Source: Aphelenchoides besseyi (taxonomy: Eukaryota; Nematoda; Chromadorea; Rhabditida; Aphelenchoididae). From it: 64,000 bases of DNA. Shown piece by piece: positions 9,921 to 21,779 of the stretch. A model generated the notes under the pieces. The model was not told the DNA's origin. It saw nothing but the letters and a program-made list of their open reading frames with translations, and searched no databases. Numbering within the stretch: position 1 is the stretch's first letter; each line of letters starts with the position of its first letter. Position numbers and translations under genes: made by a program. Location: positions 3,224,001-3,288,000 of the forward strand of contig JAMPIQ010000002.1 of assembly GCA_024699855.1 (NCBI GenBank). Reading direction: 5' to 3'.

Positions 9921-10362
9921 ATTTTTTGTTGATTGCAGACTGGAAACATGGAGGTGTGATAACGACAACAATTGGATCGCATTGACCAAGAAATATCAAC
10001 AGTCAAAAATTTGTCCGGCAAAAGAGACTTTCGAATTTGTGGTCGTTCGTGGTGTGAATCGAAGTGATCAGGGAAGTAGGCCAACGAAAAGTCGATGTCG
10101 GGGAGTCGGCGGCCGATTTCTTCAGTCGTTCGACGGCGTCGGTTGCCGTGTGGTGGTATTTTCGTGTTGTTGTTGCGAGTCGAACTGTTTGGGGAGTAGG
10201 TCGATAAAAAAAACGTCAAAGAAAAGACCGTTCATTTCGGCTGTCGTACGATTTCGCTCGCCACAGTGCGGCGTAGAGATCAATATTTTGAAATCTTTGC
10301 GTGTTTCGTTATTTCGCTTTTAATTAACTCGTGGGGAAATTTCAGCTGATCGCGTCATTGGA
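9921..10362. other. Intergenic region, probable promoter of the zinc-finger gene
   Basis: No gene seen. A plus-strand ORF crosses it (9892-10323) but is low-complexity and has no splice context. AAATTTCAG at 10337-10345, just before the next start codon, looks like a trans-splice acceptor. Confidence 0.4.
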
Positions 10363-11998
10363 ATGCTACGGGTACACAGAAAAAGGACTCGTCGACCGAT
10401 CGATCAACCGACACTGAAATACTATTGGAGTCGACCGATCGCGTGAGTTTGTAGAGGGTGAAAAAAATGAGTTTATTGGTTTAGGTCCGAAATTCTTCCT
10501 GTGATCACAAGTGAGCGACAGCCTACGGCTTCATCCAACGTCGAAACTCCGGTGTTCAACGACTCTATAGGTAACGTGAAAGCAAAACGCGACTAATCTC
10601 GACAAGTTTAGAAAATGTGTCAAATGTTCCAAATGGAAAGTGTTCGCTTGGCGTTGAGCTTGCGCTTCAATCGTTCAGCTCTCTACCAGACACCGCAATT
10701 CCAGAACATCCGACATCTGTTCTTTTGAATCGTAGTCTCGTTATTAAGACGTCAACAGGTAAGAGCAATCGAATTTTTCATTCGCAGTACGCTGTTGTTT
10801 CAGAAAATGACAGTCAACAACCGTCAACGTCCTCAAAAACTCACGCTAAACGTCCACTCGTCGAAATCTCAAATACTCGCGAAGTAGACGATTCCGTAGC
10901 CATTGATACGGAACAAAATTGGATCGATGACCTCAGTTGGAAGGACATCGAAATTAACGAAGTAAGTCACCACTTTATATGTTTTCACTTTTAAATTTCA
11001 GAGCCATGCATCGAACAACAAAGACTTCGCCTGCAGAACCTTTGGCGGATCTGTATATGCGATAGTCGACATCGATGAACTTCGACGCGCTCATCAAACA
11101 ACGAACAAAAACGAGAAGCGGAACAAGATCTACAGTGCCGTGAAAAATATTGGCACCTGCGGGGGGCGTCCGTTGGAAATACGTGCGTACGAGTATGCGC
11201 ACGTGGATTCGAAGTTCAGTCGTCAAGAAAACTTCAAAATGGTGCGGATCGTTCAGTTTTTCCCCGAGAGCTCCAGCAATCGGTGCATTTTTGGGGAAAC
11301 GGTCTTTTGGGAATACATTTACCATCGACAAAAACACCTGTTCGACACATCCAATTTCGCGGATGTGGCGGGATCATTGAACGTCAAACGATATGCGGGA
11401 GTTGGTCGTGCGTTTAACTACACACAGGAAGATGTTGAGTGCGCACTGAAACGCCTATTTCAAGTCCTCACAGAGCCCGTGATCATTGAGCCGAAATCGG
11501 TAAGTTTGAAACGTAAAATCGAATTACACCCCATTTTCAGCGATGGCCGTGTAAAATATGCGACCAATCATTTTTATTGCGATGTTTTTGGGCGTTGCAT
11601 TGTCAAGATGAGCATGGTATCAAAGGAATTGAAGAGTATTTGCTGGATACAGCTTCTTACTCACGGAGTCGCGAAAATTGGCGAAACTACCAAGCAGAGA
11701 ATCGAGAAAAATGCAGCGAGCGTAGTCGAAACTACCGAGCAGAGAATCGAGAAAAATGCAGCGAGCGTAGTCGAAACTACCGAGCAGAGAATCGAGAAAA
11801 ATGCAGCGAGCGTAGTCGAAACTACCGAGCAGAGAATCGAGAAAAGGTGAATGAGATTAGTCGAAACTACTACGCGGCAAATCGAGAAAAGATGAGGGAA
11901 AAGGCTAGACAGTCCTACGCGAAGAAGAAGAAAGCGGCGGTAAGTTGAAACCACACGTCGAGTAATCATGTGGGTTTTAGACTTCGAGTGACCAATAG
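10363..11998 (+). CDS. Zinc-finger protein with a 15-residue Arg/Glu-rich tandem repeat
   Basis: Exons joined by six short introns give about 455 residues. The order is a basic N terminus, a Ser/Thr-rich linker, a folded middle region (about 11000-11500; FGGSVYAIVDIDELRRAH, RIVQFFPESSSN, VFWEYIYHRQ), one C2H2-like finger (CKICDQSF then HCQDEH, about 11550-11610) and five 15-residue repeats of the type NYRAENREKCSERSR, followed by a Lys-rich end (YAKKKKAA). The final intron leads to a short exon stopping at 11998, and AATAAA lies near 12125. A nuclear, nucleic-acid-binding role is likely from the finger and the basic repeats, but I recognise no orthologue. Similar NRE/K-rich repeats occur in several unrelated nematode and viral DNA-binding proteins, so homology of the repeat is uncertain. 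Confidence 0.75.
11685..11909 (+). repeat. 45-bp coding tandem repeat, five units
   Basis: Units start at 11685, 11730, 11775, 11820 and 11865. The first four share the first 30 bp or more and units two and three are identical at base level; the fifth and the end of the fourth have diverged. The unit length is a multiple of three and the array lies in one exon, so copy changes keep the frame. Confidence 0.92.
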
Positions 11999-12120
11999 TC
12001 GTTTCCCATGGCCAGTTCCTTTTGAATTTCATTTCTTTTCTTTGTCATTTAAGTTCACCGTTTTATTTTCATTTACTTTCAATCTTGTCAAAAAAGTTAA
12101 AGAGTTTTGTCATTTAATTT

Positions 12121-12372
12121 CCAATAAACTACATCAACAACCCTTGCTGCAAGAAAACCATTGAGAATCAAGACTTCCAAGTTCGTTTGTCGTTTATGTG
12201 AATTGATGTGTTTTTAGATTGAGCGATTGGATGAAGGACTACGGAGAGGTGAAGAGAACTACGAGGAGAAACTGAAAAAAGAACGACAACAAGCTCACGA
12301 TGAAATGGCTGAGATGAAATTGACTGTAAGCTCATTTTCTACTCATCGAGGTTCCGACTTTAGGTAGAATGA
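12121..12372 (+). CDS. 3' part of a coiled-coil protein (fragment)
   Basis: Two exons, joined by a GTTCGT donor near 12183 and a TGTTTTTAG acceptor near 12219, encode INNPCCKKTIENQDFQ and a strongly charged heptad-like helix (ERLDEGLRRGEENYEEKL), then a third exon of three codons ending at 12372. I see no start codon or further 5' exons before the polyadenylation signal of the preceding gene. It may be a gene remnant or an extra 3' exon set of that gene. Confidence 0.35.
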
Positions 12373-12958
12373 TTGAACAACGAAAACTTAATAATAAGTA
12401 AGTATGACGAAGAAAATTGCATCGAAAATACTTTGTAGATATTGCCGCTGGCCTCATGTTCTTGCTGAAAACATTTGCGTTGTGATCGCCATAGCTTTCA
12501 AATAATGTTTAAAACGGGTTTCTTTTGTCACTCCAAATGATTTCACAATAAACGGTTTGTACATAATCGAATCTTAATAACAACTGCATCAAATTCTTTT
12601 GATGTTGCAATATGACAAGCGTACTGTACGCACGACAAAGTTTGTACAAAGCGGTTGGGCAGCTTCAACTCGGATGGAGAAAGACGTTTCCGTTGACTAA
12701 TTCTTTTGCTCGTCAAGTCAACTGTTTCCCCAAGCGATGAGATTCGTTTTGCCAAATGCGCGCCAATTGAATGAGCGTCGTTTGAGTGGTTTTGGCGGCG
12801 TTGAAATTTCAATTAACTTTACGAACTAACTGATCTTCTTGTGAAAGAACGATCCTTGTATTTGCTTACGTTGTTCTCCACGCGTATTTCTTGACATTGA
12901 ACTTATCGTTTTTGACCGAAATCTTGGGAAATTTGAGTGTTTTAGTCTTCGTTTTGGT
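12373..12958. other. Intergenic region 5' of SMC2
   Basis: No gene supported. A minus-strand ORF at 12543-12812 lacks an ATG. GTGTTTTAG at 12938-12946, shortly before the SMC2 start, is a possible trans-splice acceptor. Confidence 0.4.
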
Positions 12959-15900
12959 ATGCGAATATTGCGTATTGAGATTGAGGGATTCAAATCGTAC
13001 GGATCGTTGCAAACGCTGGAACGATTGGACCCTCAATTCAACGCAATCACCGGTCTAAATGGCTCGGGAAAGTCGAACGTTTTGGATTCGATTTGTTTTC
13101 TGTTGGGAATCACTCAACTGCATTACATTCGTGCGGACAATACCGAGGACTTGATTTTCAAAAAAGGTCAAGGCGGAGTCACGAAAGCAACAGTCACCAT
13201 CACTTTCGACAACAACGATCCGAAACATCGACCCGTTGGTTATGAGGAAGAGAAGCAGATCACTGTAAAACGACAGGTTAGTTGGTTCTTTAAATTTGGA
13301 TCTCAATGTTGATTTCAGTTGATTTTGAACGGAAAAGAAACCTATCACATCAATGGAATCCAAGCGAGTAAAAAGAAGGTGGCCGATCTGTTCAATTCGT
13401 GTGCTCTCAACGTCAACAATCCGCACTTTTTGATCATGCAAGGACGAGTGACAAAAGTGCTGAACATGAAACCCCGTGAGATTCTCTTCATGGTCGAGGA
13501 AGCAGCCGGAGTTCGAATCTACGAAACGAAGAAGAAAATCGCGATTAGCACAATGGAAAAGAAGGAAGTTAAAATCCAACAAATCAACAAGGTCAGTTGG
13601 TCATTTCATTTTTGATTTGTTTATGTATTGCAGATGATGGACGAGGAGATTTTGCCGCGTCTCGAAAAGCTACGGAATGAACGCGATCAATTCAACGAGT
13701 ACAACAAACTCGGTCGTGACGTCGAGAATCTCCAACGGATGCAAATCTGTTTGGACTATTGGATGGCCGATGTGAGTGTCAATCTCTCGTTGTTAACTGT
13801 CGTTGACGTTTCAGAGCGGAGCTAAGAACATGGATGAATTCATTCGCAATCTGATCAGCGACCACGAAGTTTCGCATCAACGAAAACGCAATTTGGTGGA
13901 AGAGATCGACGAGAAAATCGAATTGCTACGTGTGATGCAGGAAAAACTCGATAACGTGAGTTCACTTGTTTAAATCCATTCAGTGCTGTTTAGGAGTTGA
14001 ATAACCGACGAAATGAGTTAAACGAGGTTCTAAATCAACGAGAATCGGAGCGCACGGACGGCGAAACGAATTTGAACAAGAAAACGGAAGAAATAACGGA
14101 TATGAAAACGAAGATCGCCGATGCTGAAGCGAATATCAAATCGGTAGGAGGTTTTCACCTAGTAATCACTCTTTTGGTTTAGGACAAAGAACGTTTGAAA
14201 TTGAAGAAACGAGATCTGCATGCCGCTCAGAACAAACACGGCAACGAAGCTCAGCAGTTTGCGGAGGCACAACAACAGAAAGAGCGTTGTATGAAGACGT
14301 TAAACGCGTTGGATCGTGGTTTGATAACAGACGAAGATGGTCGTGAGGTTTCAATGCAACAGCAACTGTTGGGTTGGTGTTACTTTCAAATCGAATTAAC
14401 TAATGGGCTTTAGATCTCCGATCCAAACTGAATAGTGAGGAGTCGAAAGCCCGAGTATTTCAAAGCCGGTGAGTGTTTAGAATTTGTGCATTTGAACTTG
14501 AATTTTAGTTTGGACGATCTGAAACCCGAATTGAGCAAAAAGGAACGTGAGTTGCACGCTGCAACTTCGAGTCGTCGAAGTAGCTCGACCGGAAATTTGG
14601 AAAAGACAGCAAGTGACTTGAAGAAGAAGATTCATGCAATGGAAGTGAGTGATCGTCCTTTATCGTTAACCGATTTCGGACATTTTAGCAAAAGCTTAGC
14701 AGTTTGAATGTCAACGACGAAGAACGGTCGACTTTAAATCAACAAAGATATCAACTGACAACTCAAAAACGACAATTGGAAGACAAAAAACGAGATGTTC
14801 TCAATCGTTATCATCTCGATTTGGATTACAGACCGCCGCGCAATTTCGATGTGAACGAAGTGATTGGAACGTTTGCCAAATTGATTCGAATGCGTAATCC
14901 GGAATCAGCTGTTGCGTTGGAAGTGGCGTTGGGAAGCATTGTACGTTTGTAAATTTGACGGTACGAATAACTTTCGGTCTTTTAGCTCTTTAATGTTATT
15001 GTCCGATACAAGGATACGGCCAAAGTTCTTCTTCGCGATGGTCAACTAAGAAAGCGAACGACGTTCATTCCGTTAGATAACGTCAATTCCCGACTCATTG
15101 ATTCACGAAAGTTCGCCAGAGCTCAAGAGTTAGTGGGCGAAGATAACGTTTTTCGTGCCATTGATCTCGTCGAATTCGATCCGGAGATTCAGAAGGCCGT
15201 AGAATTCGCATTGGGCGGTGTTTTGGTGTGCCAAGATCCCGAAGATGCAAAATTAGTGTGTTTTGACAGACAAATTAACACACGAGTTGTCACCTTCGAT
15301 GGCGACGACTATCAACCCGGCGGTTATTTGACTGGTGGTGCGCGAACTCAACGCTCAAGCATTTTGTCTGATTTGCATTCTATGCACAACATTGGTTACG
15401 AAGAAGCCGAGATCGATGCGAAGATCAAGGAAGTTGACGGTAATCAGTAAACTGTAAGGTGATCATTAAACTTATGCTTTCAGATCGTTGTCGAGTGCTC
15501 GTGAATGATCGTCAAGAAAAAGAGATGCTGGAGATTGATGTGCAAAGAGAGCGAGTGGAATTGAGTCGAATTGTGAATTTGATTCGCGACGATCCGGTCG
15601 GAATGCTACGTGAACGTATCGATGAGTTGAAATGTGAAATCGAAGAGAACACGAAAAAATTGGCAGAATTGACTCCAACATTGGATCGAATGCGACAACA
15701 AGTGAATGCGTTGGCCGAACAGCAGCGAAATCAAGAGGCATATCGGAACGAAGAACGACGCAAAGCCGAAGCTGGACTTCGTCAGGCTGAAGCGACGTTT
15801 GAGCGTTTGAAAGGCGATGCTGCTAAGGGAAGAGAACAGTTGAGTATTCTGCAGTTAGACGTCGAAACACTAGAAGGATCAATCAAGGACGATGAGAAGA

Positions 15901-17088
15901 CTTGTGACGAGTTGAAAAGTCAATTGGAGAACTTGACTGCAGATCTTCAGGAGCTTAGAAACCAACTTAACGAAGTTAAAGTACGTTAACTCTATTGTTA
16001 CAATCTAAAATTTTGATGTTTAGAAGCGTGAGGAAGAAGCGCGATTCGCTTTTGAGGCGGCAACTAAGGACTATCGAAACCAAGAAGCTGCAATACGTCG
16101 AGATGATGAGTACATTAACACGTTGAAAAAGACGTTAAGAGACCTCGAAAACGATCAGAAGAATTTTGACAAAGAACACGAAAATGCTGTTAAGAAACAA
16201 GCAGATTTGGCAAAACACGTAAGTTCGCTTGTTGTCTTCTATTCATTTCGTTTAAATTTTAAGGCTCGATTTGTTGAGCAGAAGAATTCGTGGATAACCG
16301 AAGAGAAAGAACATTTCAACAAACCCGGTACTTCGTACGACTTTCGTACGATGACTGCGGAATCAATTCGTCACGACATAAACGCCATGAAGGAACGGCG
16401 AAGCGAGCTAGAACGTCGAGTAAACGTGAATGCAATGAAATCGCTCACCGAAGAAGAACAACGAGTCGAAGAATTGGATTCGAAGCGACAAACGTTAAAG
16501 GACGACAAACGTCTGCTAGAGACGACAATCAACGAAATCGACAGCGAGAAGCAACGTGAATTGATCAATGCTTACAAGAAGATTTCCCACGACTTCGGGG
16601 GCATCTTTTCGACGATCTTGCCCGGTGCTCAAGCCAAACTCGAAGCTATCGATCCGTCGGATTTGACAGTCGGTCTGCAGATTCGCGTTGGTTTCAACAA
16701 CAAATGGAAAGAAAGTTTGGACGAATTATCCGGTGGTCAACGATCACTTGTTGCTCTTTCGTTGATTCTTGCCATGTTAAAATGTAATCCTGCACCAATT
16801 TACATTTTGGACGAAGTGGATGCCGCATTGGATGTTAATCACACAACAAATGTAAGTCGTCTTTCGCTTTCACATTGATGATTTTTGCCGTTTAGATCGG
16901 TACGATGATCCGGCAACATTTTAAGGAGTCACAGGTTTGTTTGTTGTTTTTTCATTTAAGAATCCAATACGTTTCAGTTCATTATCGTTTCATTGAAAGA
17001 AGGAATGTTCAACAACGCTAATGTCATTTACCGAACCCAATTCGTTAACGGGGTTTCCGTCATTCGCCGCACAGAAAATCGTGTTTGA
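12959..17088 (+). CDS. SMC2, condensin ATPase subunit (MIX-1 type)
   Basis: Fifteen exons give about 1170 residues, the usual SMC2 size. The N-terminal head has GFKSYG and the Walker A loop [10 protein letters not shown]. Two long coiled-coil arms surround a hinge (about 14.8-15.4 kb; [27 protein letters not shown]). The C-terminal head has the signature [17 protein letters not shown] and Walker [14 protein letters not shown], then [16 protein letters not shown], which is specific to SMC2. SMC2 pairs with SMC4 in condensin and drives chromosome compaction by ATP-dependent loop extrusion; in Caenorhabditis the orthologue MIX-1 also serves dosage compensation, which this sequence cannot show. 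The gene ends at 17088 with AATAAA near 17155 and converges with the ETHE1 gene. Confidence 0.96.
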
Positions 17089-17209
17089 ACGATTGAAACG
17101 AACATCAATTACAGATCTCTGTGGTTTTTATTTGTTTGTATTTTGCTCAAATGGAATAAATGTATCAAACATTATTCAGGAATTACAGCTACATGCACAG
17201 AAATTGGTT

Positions 17210-18297
17210 TCATTTCGCTTTTTGATTCACTTCTTCCACAATTCCACAAAGTCGATTGGCCGGCAATGCACGATCTAAACATCTGTGTACGTGGAGTTCA
17301 ATTAGAACTACTCACCTATTGCTTTTGGATATGGTAGCTGCAATTTGTTCATAATATCGACAAACTCCGGTTCCGATTTTGTTAGTCGTGGGTTGAATGT
17401 CTTTTCTTCTCCAATTGTTGAACACGACAGACCCTTGTAGTCGTGAGCAGGCCAAACCAAGTACTCGTCTGGTAGTGTGAATAGTTGTTCGTGAATAGAT
17501 TTGTAGAGTTGATGGCTGGATCCTTGTTGGAAGTCAGTTCGACCACAACCACGAATAAGCAGAGCGTCGCCGGTGAAAACTGACTTCAATCTATCACTCA
17601 CATAACTTAAGCAGCCTGAAAACGAATAAATTCTTGACACGCAAAACATCCTACCATCCGTATGTCCGGGAGTCGCAATAACTTGTAGTTTTACGTCTCC
17701 TGTTTCGATCGTATCATCGTGATCAATTCGAATGTCTGCTTTTGCATCGTAGAGTTTCGAAAGCACAGATTTCATTTGCGGAAAATGCGTCTTCAGAGAT
17801 CCAGTAGACGTTATGTGATCAGCGTGTAAATGAGTGTTCAGTCCGTAGACCAGATTCAAACCGAGCTCTTTGATCAACTAAACAAAATCGCGAGTAATTT
17901 TATTTTATCCATTGACTTAGAGAGCGGTTAGACTGCGCCCGGTATTGGGTCAATCCGACGGTCGATCCAATCTTACGACGCAGTTTCTGGTTTACTCTTT
18001 CCGATGGTCGGTCGCAAAGAGTGTAATCACGCGCGTCGAACGTCAGATCGGCCGTCGCATGGGCCATCGCATCGTCCGTCGGACTGACCCAATATCGGAC
18101 GCAGTCGTCTAACCGTTCTCTTACTTGGACATCACGATTCACGACTTCCAGCACCGGATCAATAATAACCGCTTTTCTCGTTCGTCTGCATGCCAACAAG
18201 TAAGTGTAAGTCGAGGACTGAGGTTCGAATAACTGAACACGCAAGGATTTATGGCCATCAAATGAATTCAACCAACCTGTCGAAACAACAACGTCAT
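17210..18297 (-). CDS. ethe-1: ETHE1 persulfide dioxygenase
   Basis: Five exons give about 236 residues. Exon 1 is only 21 bp (ATG at 18297, MTLLFRQ) and splices to [13 protein letters not shown], matching the family start. The beta-lactamase fold metal site THLHADH is present, with [34 protein letters not shown] and the C-terminal end [20 protein letters not shown]1 is a mitochondrial mono-iron enzyme that oxidises glutathione persulfide to sulfite in sulfide disposal. I see no clear mitochondrial presequence; family members often have a short one. Intron 2 is about 247 bp instead of the local 40-50 bp because it holds a MITE at 17920-18120. The 3' end converges on SMC2 with about 120 bp between stops. 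Confidence 0.95.
17920..18120. mobile_element. 201-bp MITE in ETHE1 intron 2 (PIF/Harbinger-like)
   Basis: The ends GAGAGCGGTTAGAC (plus from 17920) and GAGAACGGTTAGAC (minus from 18120) begin inverted repeats of about 50 bp that continue through TATTGGGTCA and TCCGACGG. TTA lies on both sides (17917-17919 and 18121-18123). A 3-bp TTA/TAA duplication is typical of PIF/Harbinger elements. There is no coding capacity. Removing the element and one TTA leaves a 43-bp intron with GTAAGT and TTTAG, the local norm. Confidence 0.88.
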
Positions 18298-18493
18298 TAG
18301 AGTAAGTTCTTGCAATCAACAAAAACACTTCCTTTTTTGCGATCTCGGGCGGTTTTCGAAAACGCACGTTTTAGAGATGACTGGGCGCTCTTTTTTTTGG
18401 TTAACTGAACCCGCCAAAGATCAAAGAACCTTGCAATCGGTTTTGTTGAAAATCACGTACCCCATTAGGTGAAATGTTTATTAGAAAAAATAA

Positions 18494-19398
18494 TCAAACA
18501 AATTTCGGTTTTCTCGGTCGACCACGAGATGATGTTGAAGGCATTGAAGCGGGAACGTAGTCTTCGTCGAAATCGTCGTCCACTGGCATTTCGATATCGA
18601 CTTCGTCTTTGAAGGAGATTTCGGATCCCTGATCGCTGTCCGTAACGTACGAGTTTTCGCTCTCGTCCTCACTCAAATTCGGTTCTTTCGGCGCTTTGCT
18701 GGGCATCGGACGATCGTTGATGAAGTGTTGATCTCCGAGGGTCATTAGGTCTGCAAAAATTGTGAATTGGATTCGTAAATTTTCTGAGAGCTTACTCTTG
18801 GGCTTTCGACCGCGTTTCTTTGCCGGTTCGCCAAATCGATTGAGTTTCGGTGCGGTCACACTACTCGTGAATCTGGATTTGCCGAGCATCGGAATACTCG
18901 TACTCCCGCGTTTCATCATCTGCTTCTCGAGCTTTTCGCGCAATGACTTCTCTTTTTTGGACTTTTTGGACGGCATGTTTGCCGGTTGATGTTGTTGTTT
19001 GGTGAGAATGGCCGTCGACTTACCAGCAAAGCTTCTCGGCATCGTCTAAACACAAGCTTCTTCCAAATCGAAATTAAACTTTCCTACCGTTCCCTTTTCG
19101 AAATGGTAAAGTTGATAGCAAATGAAGGCGGCTTCATGAGTAACCATGTGGTGTTGGAAGACCATATCGTTGCCGTGCACTACGCGACCACAATCGAAAC
19201 AAACTCGATGCTGAATCTCGTTCTCACGGATCCGCATGTTGTCGTAACGACGTTGAGCGCTAAAGAACAACAATAGAAAGCGGATACAAAGCGAACGAAC
19301 CTCAGGAACGGCCGCGCTTGTTGTCCACTGTTGATCGATGAGATGAAAGTCCCATCATCGTCGGTGGATGTGATCCCCGGGTATTCCTTGTAGCTCAT
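18494..19398 (-). CDS. Zinc-finger protein with two AT-hooks
   Basis: Four exons starting at the ATG at 19398 give about 259 residues. Near residue 50 is a finger of the form CFDCGRVVHGNDMVFQHHMVTH (split here: C-x2-C, then H-x4-H). A Lys-rich stretch (SKKSKKEKSLREKLEKQM) follows, then an AT-hook-like KKRGRKPKSK, an acidic domain (DESENSY, DDDFDEDY) and a second AT-hook-like motif SRGRPRKPKF at the C end. AT-hooks bind the minor groove of AT-rich DNA, so a chromatin or transcription role is likely. I do not recognise an orthologue. It is transcribed in the same direction as ETHE1 and ZIP9. Confidence 0.75.
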
Positions 19399-19763
19399 TG
19401 CCTGTCCACGCTTCTATAGGCGGAGAATGGGGAATAGAGAAAAGCGTGCGATCGTTGCAACAAGACCGACGAGCAAACGCCCAAAGAACACTTTCGTTCA
19501 GGGACACAAACTCGAGGCTTGTTTGCAACAAAACTGTTGATTGTTTACAAGGCAAATTGTTTGTGTGTTTCTTTCAAATTTAAAGTGAATTTTATTTCAA
19601 ACTCGTAGACATCGGGCAAGACAACAGTTGTCAGAGAGAAAAGTCAAATGAAAACAAAATTCGTCGAATTTATAACCGAGAATCTACATCCTTCTATCGA
19701 CATATTTACACGTTTGTTGAGCGAAATGTGCGTTTGAATTGGAACACCGAGTATTGTTGTTGA

Positions 19764-21081
19764 CTAATGATGATGATGAGAGATTAGAACACACGGAGCC
19801 AGCGCTCCGAGCATCAGAACAACCATCTCTTTCAGTGACAAACCTGATGGTGAGTTCGCGACTCGAAGTGGACCGGAAGTCTGAGGACAACACTCGTTGC
19901 TGCTGGATTCCTAAACCAAACGAAGTAACAACAAAAAAAGATCTGTAACGAACCAGTTCGGGAAGAACATGGGCAGCAGCAACGTAAACGAACGTTCCGG
20001 CCGAAAACAACATGAACATTCCCGACAAATTGGTCGAATAATCTGCACCTTCTTTTACCTGCAAACAAGCCATTTAATTGCCATTCTCATAAAGAGAACT
20101 CACCGCAGCCAAAAACATGTACGTGGTAATTGCACCGAATGGAGCAGATAACGAAAAGATTAACAAGTGCCGCTTAATTCGAAATCGTTCCAAGTTTTCC
20201 ATGAGCAACAAACTCGACAAAGCGAATGCCGATGGACCCTAAAAGATCAAAATGAAATTGAAGTTTGTATTGAGATGTACCTTGTGAATAACTAGCGCTA
20301 CAAAAACGACCATTTGGACTTCGGAATTCCTCGTCGATGACGCGGATCCCAAAAGAACGCCGTCAGCTAGAAACCCAAATTCATTTGCTTTCAACTCTCT
20401 TATTCAAACCCAAAGCGTGAACACATAATCCGATCGTTGTCGATAGTTTTCGTCGTCCACCTAAATGCATTCGTAGGTGTCTAAGTAAAATACTTACCAC
20501 CGCATGAAGTCTTTGAAACTTGGTCAACGACAAACATAAACAAAAATCCAACTAGAATTAGAATACCAATCGTTCTGCCCGTTTCCGCGTGTTCATGTTC
20601 GTCATGAGCACCGGCCAAATGTGGATGAGATTCTTTCAAAGCATCGGGCAATGGCCTAAAAGCCCGAATAGAAAACTAAACGCAACCATAACCACCTTTT
20701 CAATTCATCGTCCTTTCCACCGGCAGCCGACTGTCCATTTGCTTCTTTTGCAATCGCCACCTCCAACGCATCGCCCGTGCGTGCGTTGGCTTAAAGTGTC
20801 GGGTCATATAACAATAGCATCCAACAAACCTTCTTTTGTAACACTTACATGCAAGGCATCGATACCCTCGGGAACAACGATCGAAAACGCGGTACCGATG
20901 AGGAGACCCGCACCAAAAACGCTGATGAGTCGGATCTTGCTCTAAAACATACTTCCAATAGAACCACAAAGAGTCAGCTAACCTCTCCCAAGTTTCCAAG
21001 CAGCGGAAGGAATCCAATGAAATAGCTGGCGAAGAACATGGTGACACAAAGAGCAGAAAAGAAAGCAAATCCCTCGAACAT
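19764..21081 (-). CDS. ZIP9-type zinc transporter (SLC39A9 family)
   Basis: About nine exons give some 320 residues. TM1 begins at the ATG at 21081 (MFEGFAFFSAL); TM2 reads FGAGLLIGTAFSIVVPEG, the ZIP9 signature. A His/Asp/Glu-rich loop (HPHLAGAHDEHEHAE) precedes TM3. The metal path motifs are in TM4-TM5 (HALADGVLLGSASS, IHKGPSAFALSSLL). TM7 has MLFSAGTFVYVAAAHVLPE, and the C end is four His before the stop at 19764. ZIP9 moves zinc into the cytosol from Golgi or outside. The exon 2-3 junction in the His-rich loop is uncertain: the best acceptor (TTTAAG) would break the frame, and a weaker one (GTTGGAG) keeps it. Confidence 0.92.
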
Positions 21082-21682
21082 TTTGAACGTTTTCTTGATT
21101 GAAAACTCCAACAACTAGCACTTGTAGTGACAATCAGACAAAAGAAATCGCAAGTGATTTTTAGACTTCAAATCGTCATGATCATTGTATCGGCGGTTTG
21201 TTCGCGACGCAAATTGTCGAAGGACCGAAAGTCAAGAGAATTCGATGGGCACACGAATCGGCTCTTGTTACTTGCTAGTTGCCGATTGGAAGTGTGTCAC
21301 TCATGAACTGACAATGAGAATAATTTGCTGGAAAAGCCGTGCAATAAACCACGTTGCTGCTGCGGCAAACAAACCGGAGGCAAACGACACTCATTTTCTG
21401 AGATCGATTTCTTTTTCGAAGATCGAAAAGTAGCCACAGGATTGTTAGTATGCTTTTAAATGTTAATAGAAGAGCATGTCTTCTTAATACTTTAAAGCAC
21501 CAGCAAATAACTAAAAGATTGTCGAGTCCATAGGAAAGGTGGCGCTTACAATTGTGAGTGATAAGATGGCTTTTAATTGTTGTTGGATATCTTCAGAGTT
21601 CAACTTTTTGTTGAGTTGTTTTTGTTTGTCATCGAAATTTGAATGAATCACTAATTTTACGAATATGCAAAATTTGAGTGAC
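21082..21682. other. Intergenic region between divergent ZIP9 and RS/Asn-rich genes
   Basis: No gene seen. The right part holds the TATA box of the next gene. Confidence 0.4.
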
Positions 21683-21690
21683 TATAAAAG
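21683..21690 (+). promoter_or_regulatory. TATA box
   Basis: TATAAAAG, 97 bp before the ATG at 21780. The transcript start would lie about 30 bp downstream of the box. Confidence 0.6.
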
Positions 21691-21779
21691 AAACTTCGGA
21701 ACTCACAATCGTCACTTTGGTTCCGTTCTTCTGGTCCTCCAACTGCCTTTTGCTCTTCGACTGCTTGCTGACTTTCGTC

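Noticed and set aside
9892..10323. Plus-strand ORF of 143 codons overlapping the transporter 3' end
   Set aside because: Low-complexity Arg/Cys/Gly text, overlaps the transporter in another frame and continues into the next promoter.
11685..11909. CRISPR-like array
   Set aside because: The units are contiguous with no spacers and lie in a coding exon of a eukaryote.
11661..12032. Long ORFs in other frames and on the minus strand over the 45-bp repeats
   Set aside because: A 45-bp unit without stops keeps several frames open at once; only the frame joined to the zinc finger has splice and domain support.
12543..12812. Minus-strand 89-codon ORF next to SMC2
   Set aside because: It has no ATG and no family; likely chance.
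17900..18367. Continuous 155-codon ORF as the ETHE1 N terminus
   Set aside because: It has no ATG in frame and runs through the MITE; the 21-bp first exon at 18277-18297 gives the proper family start.
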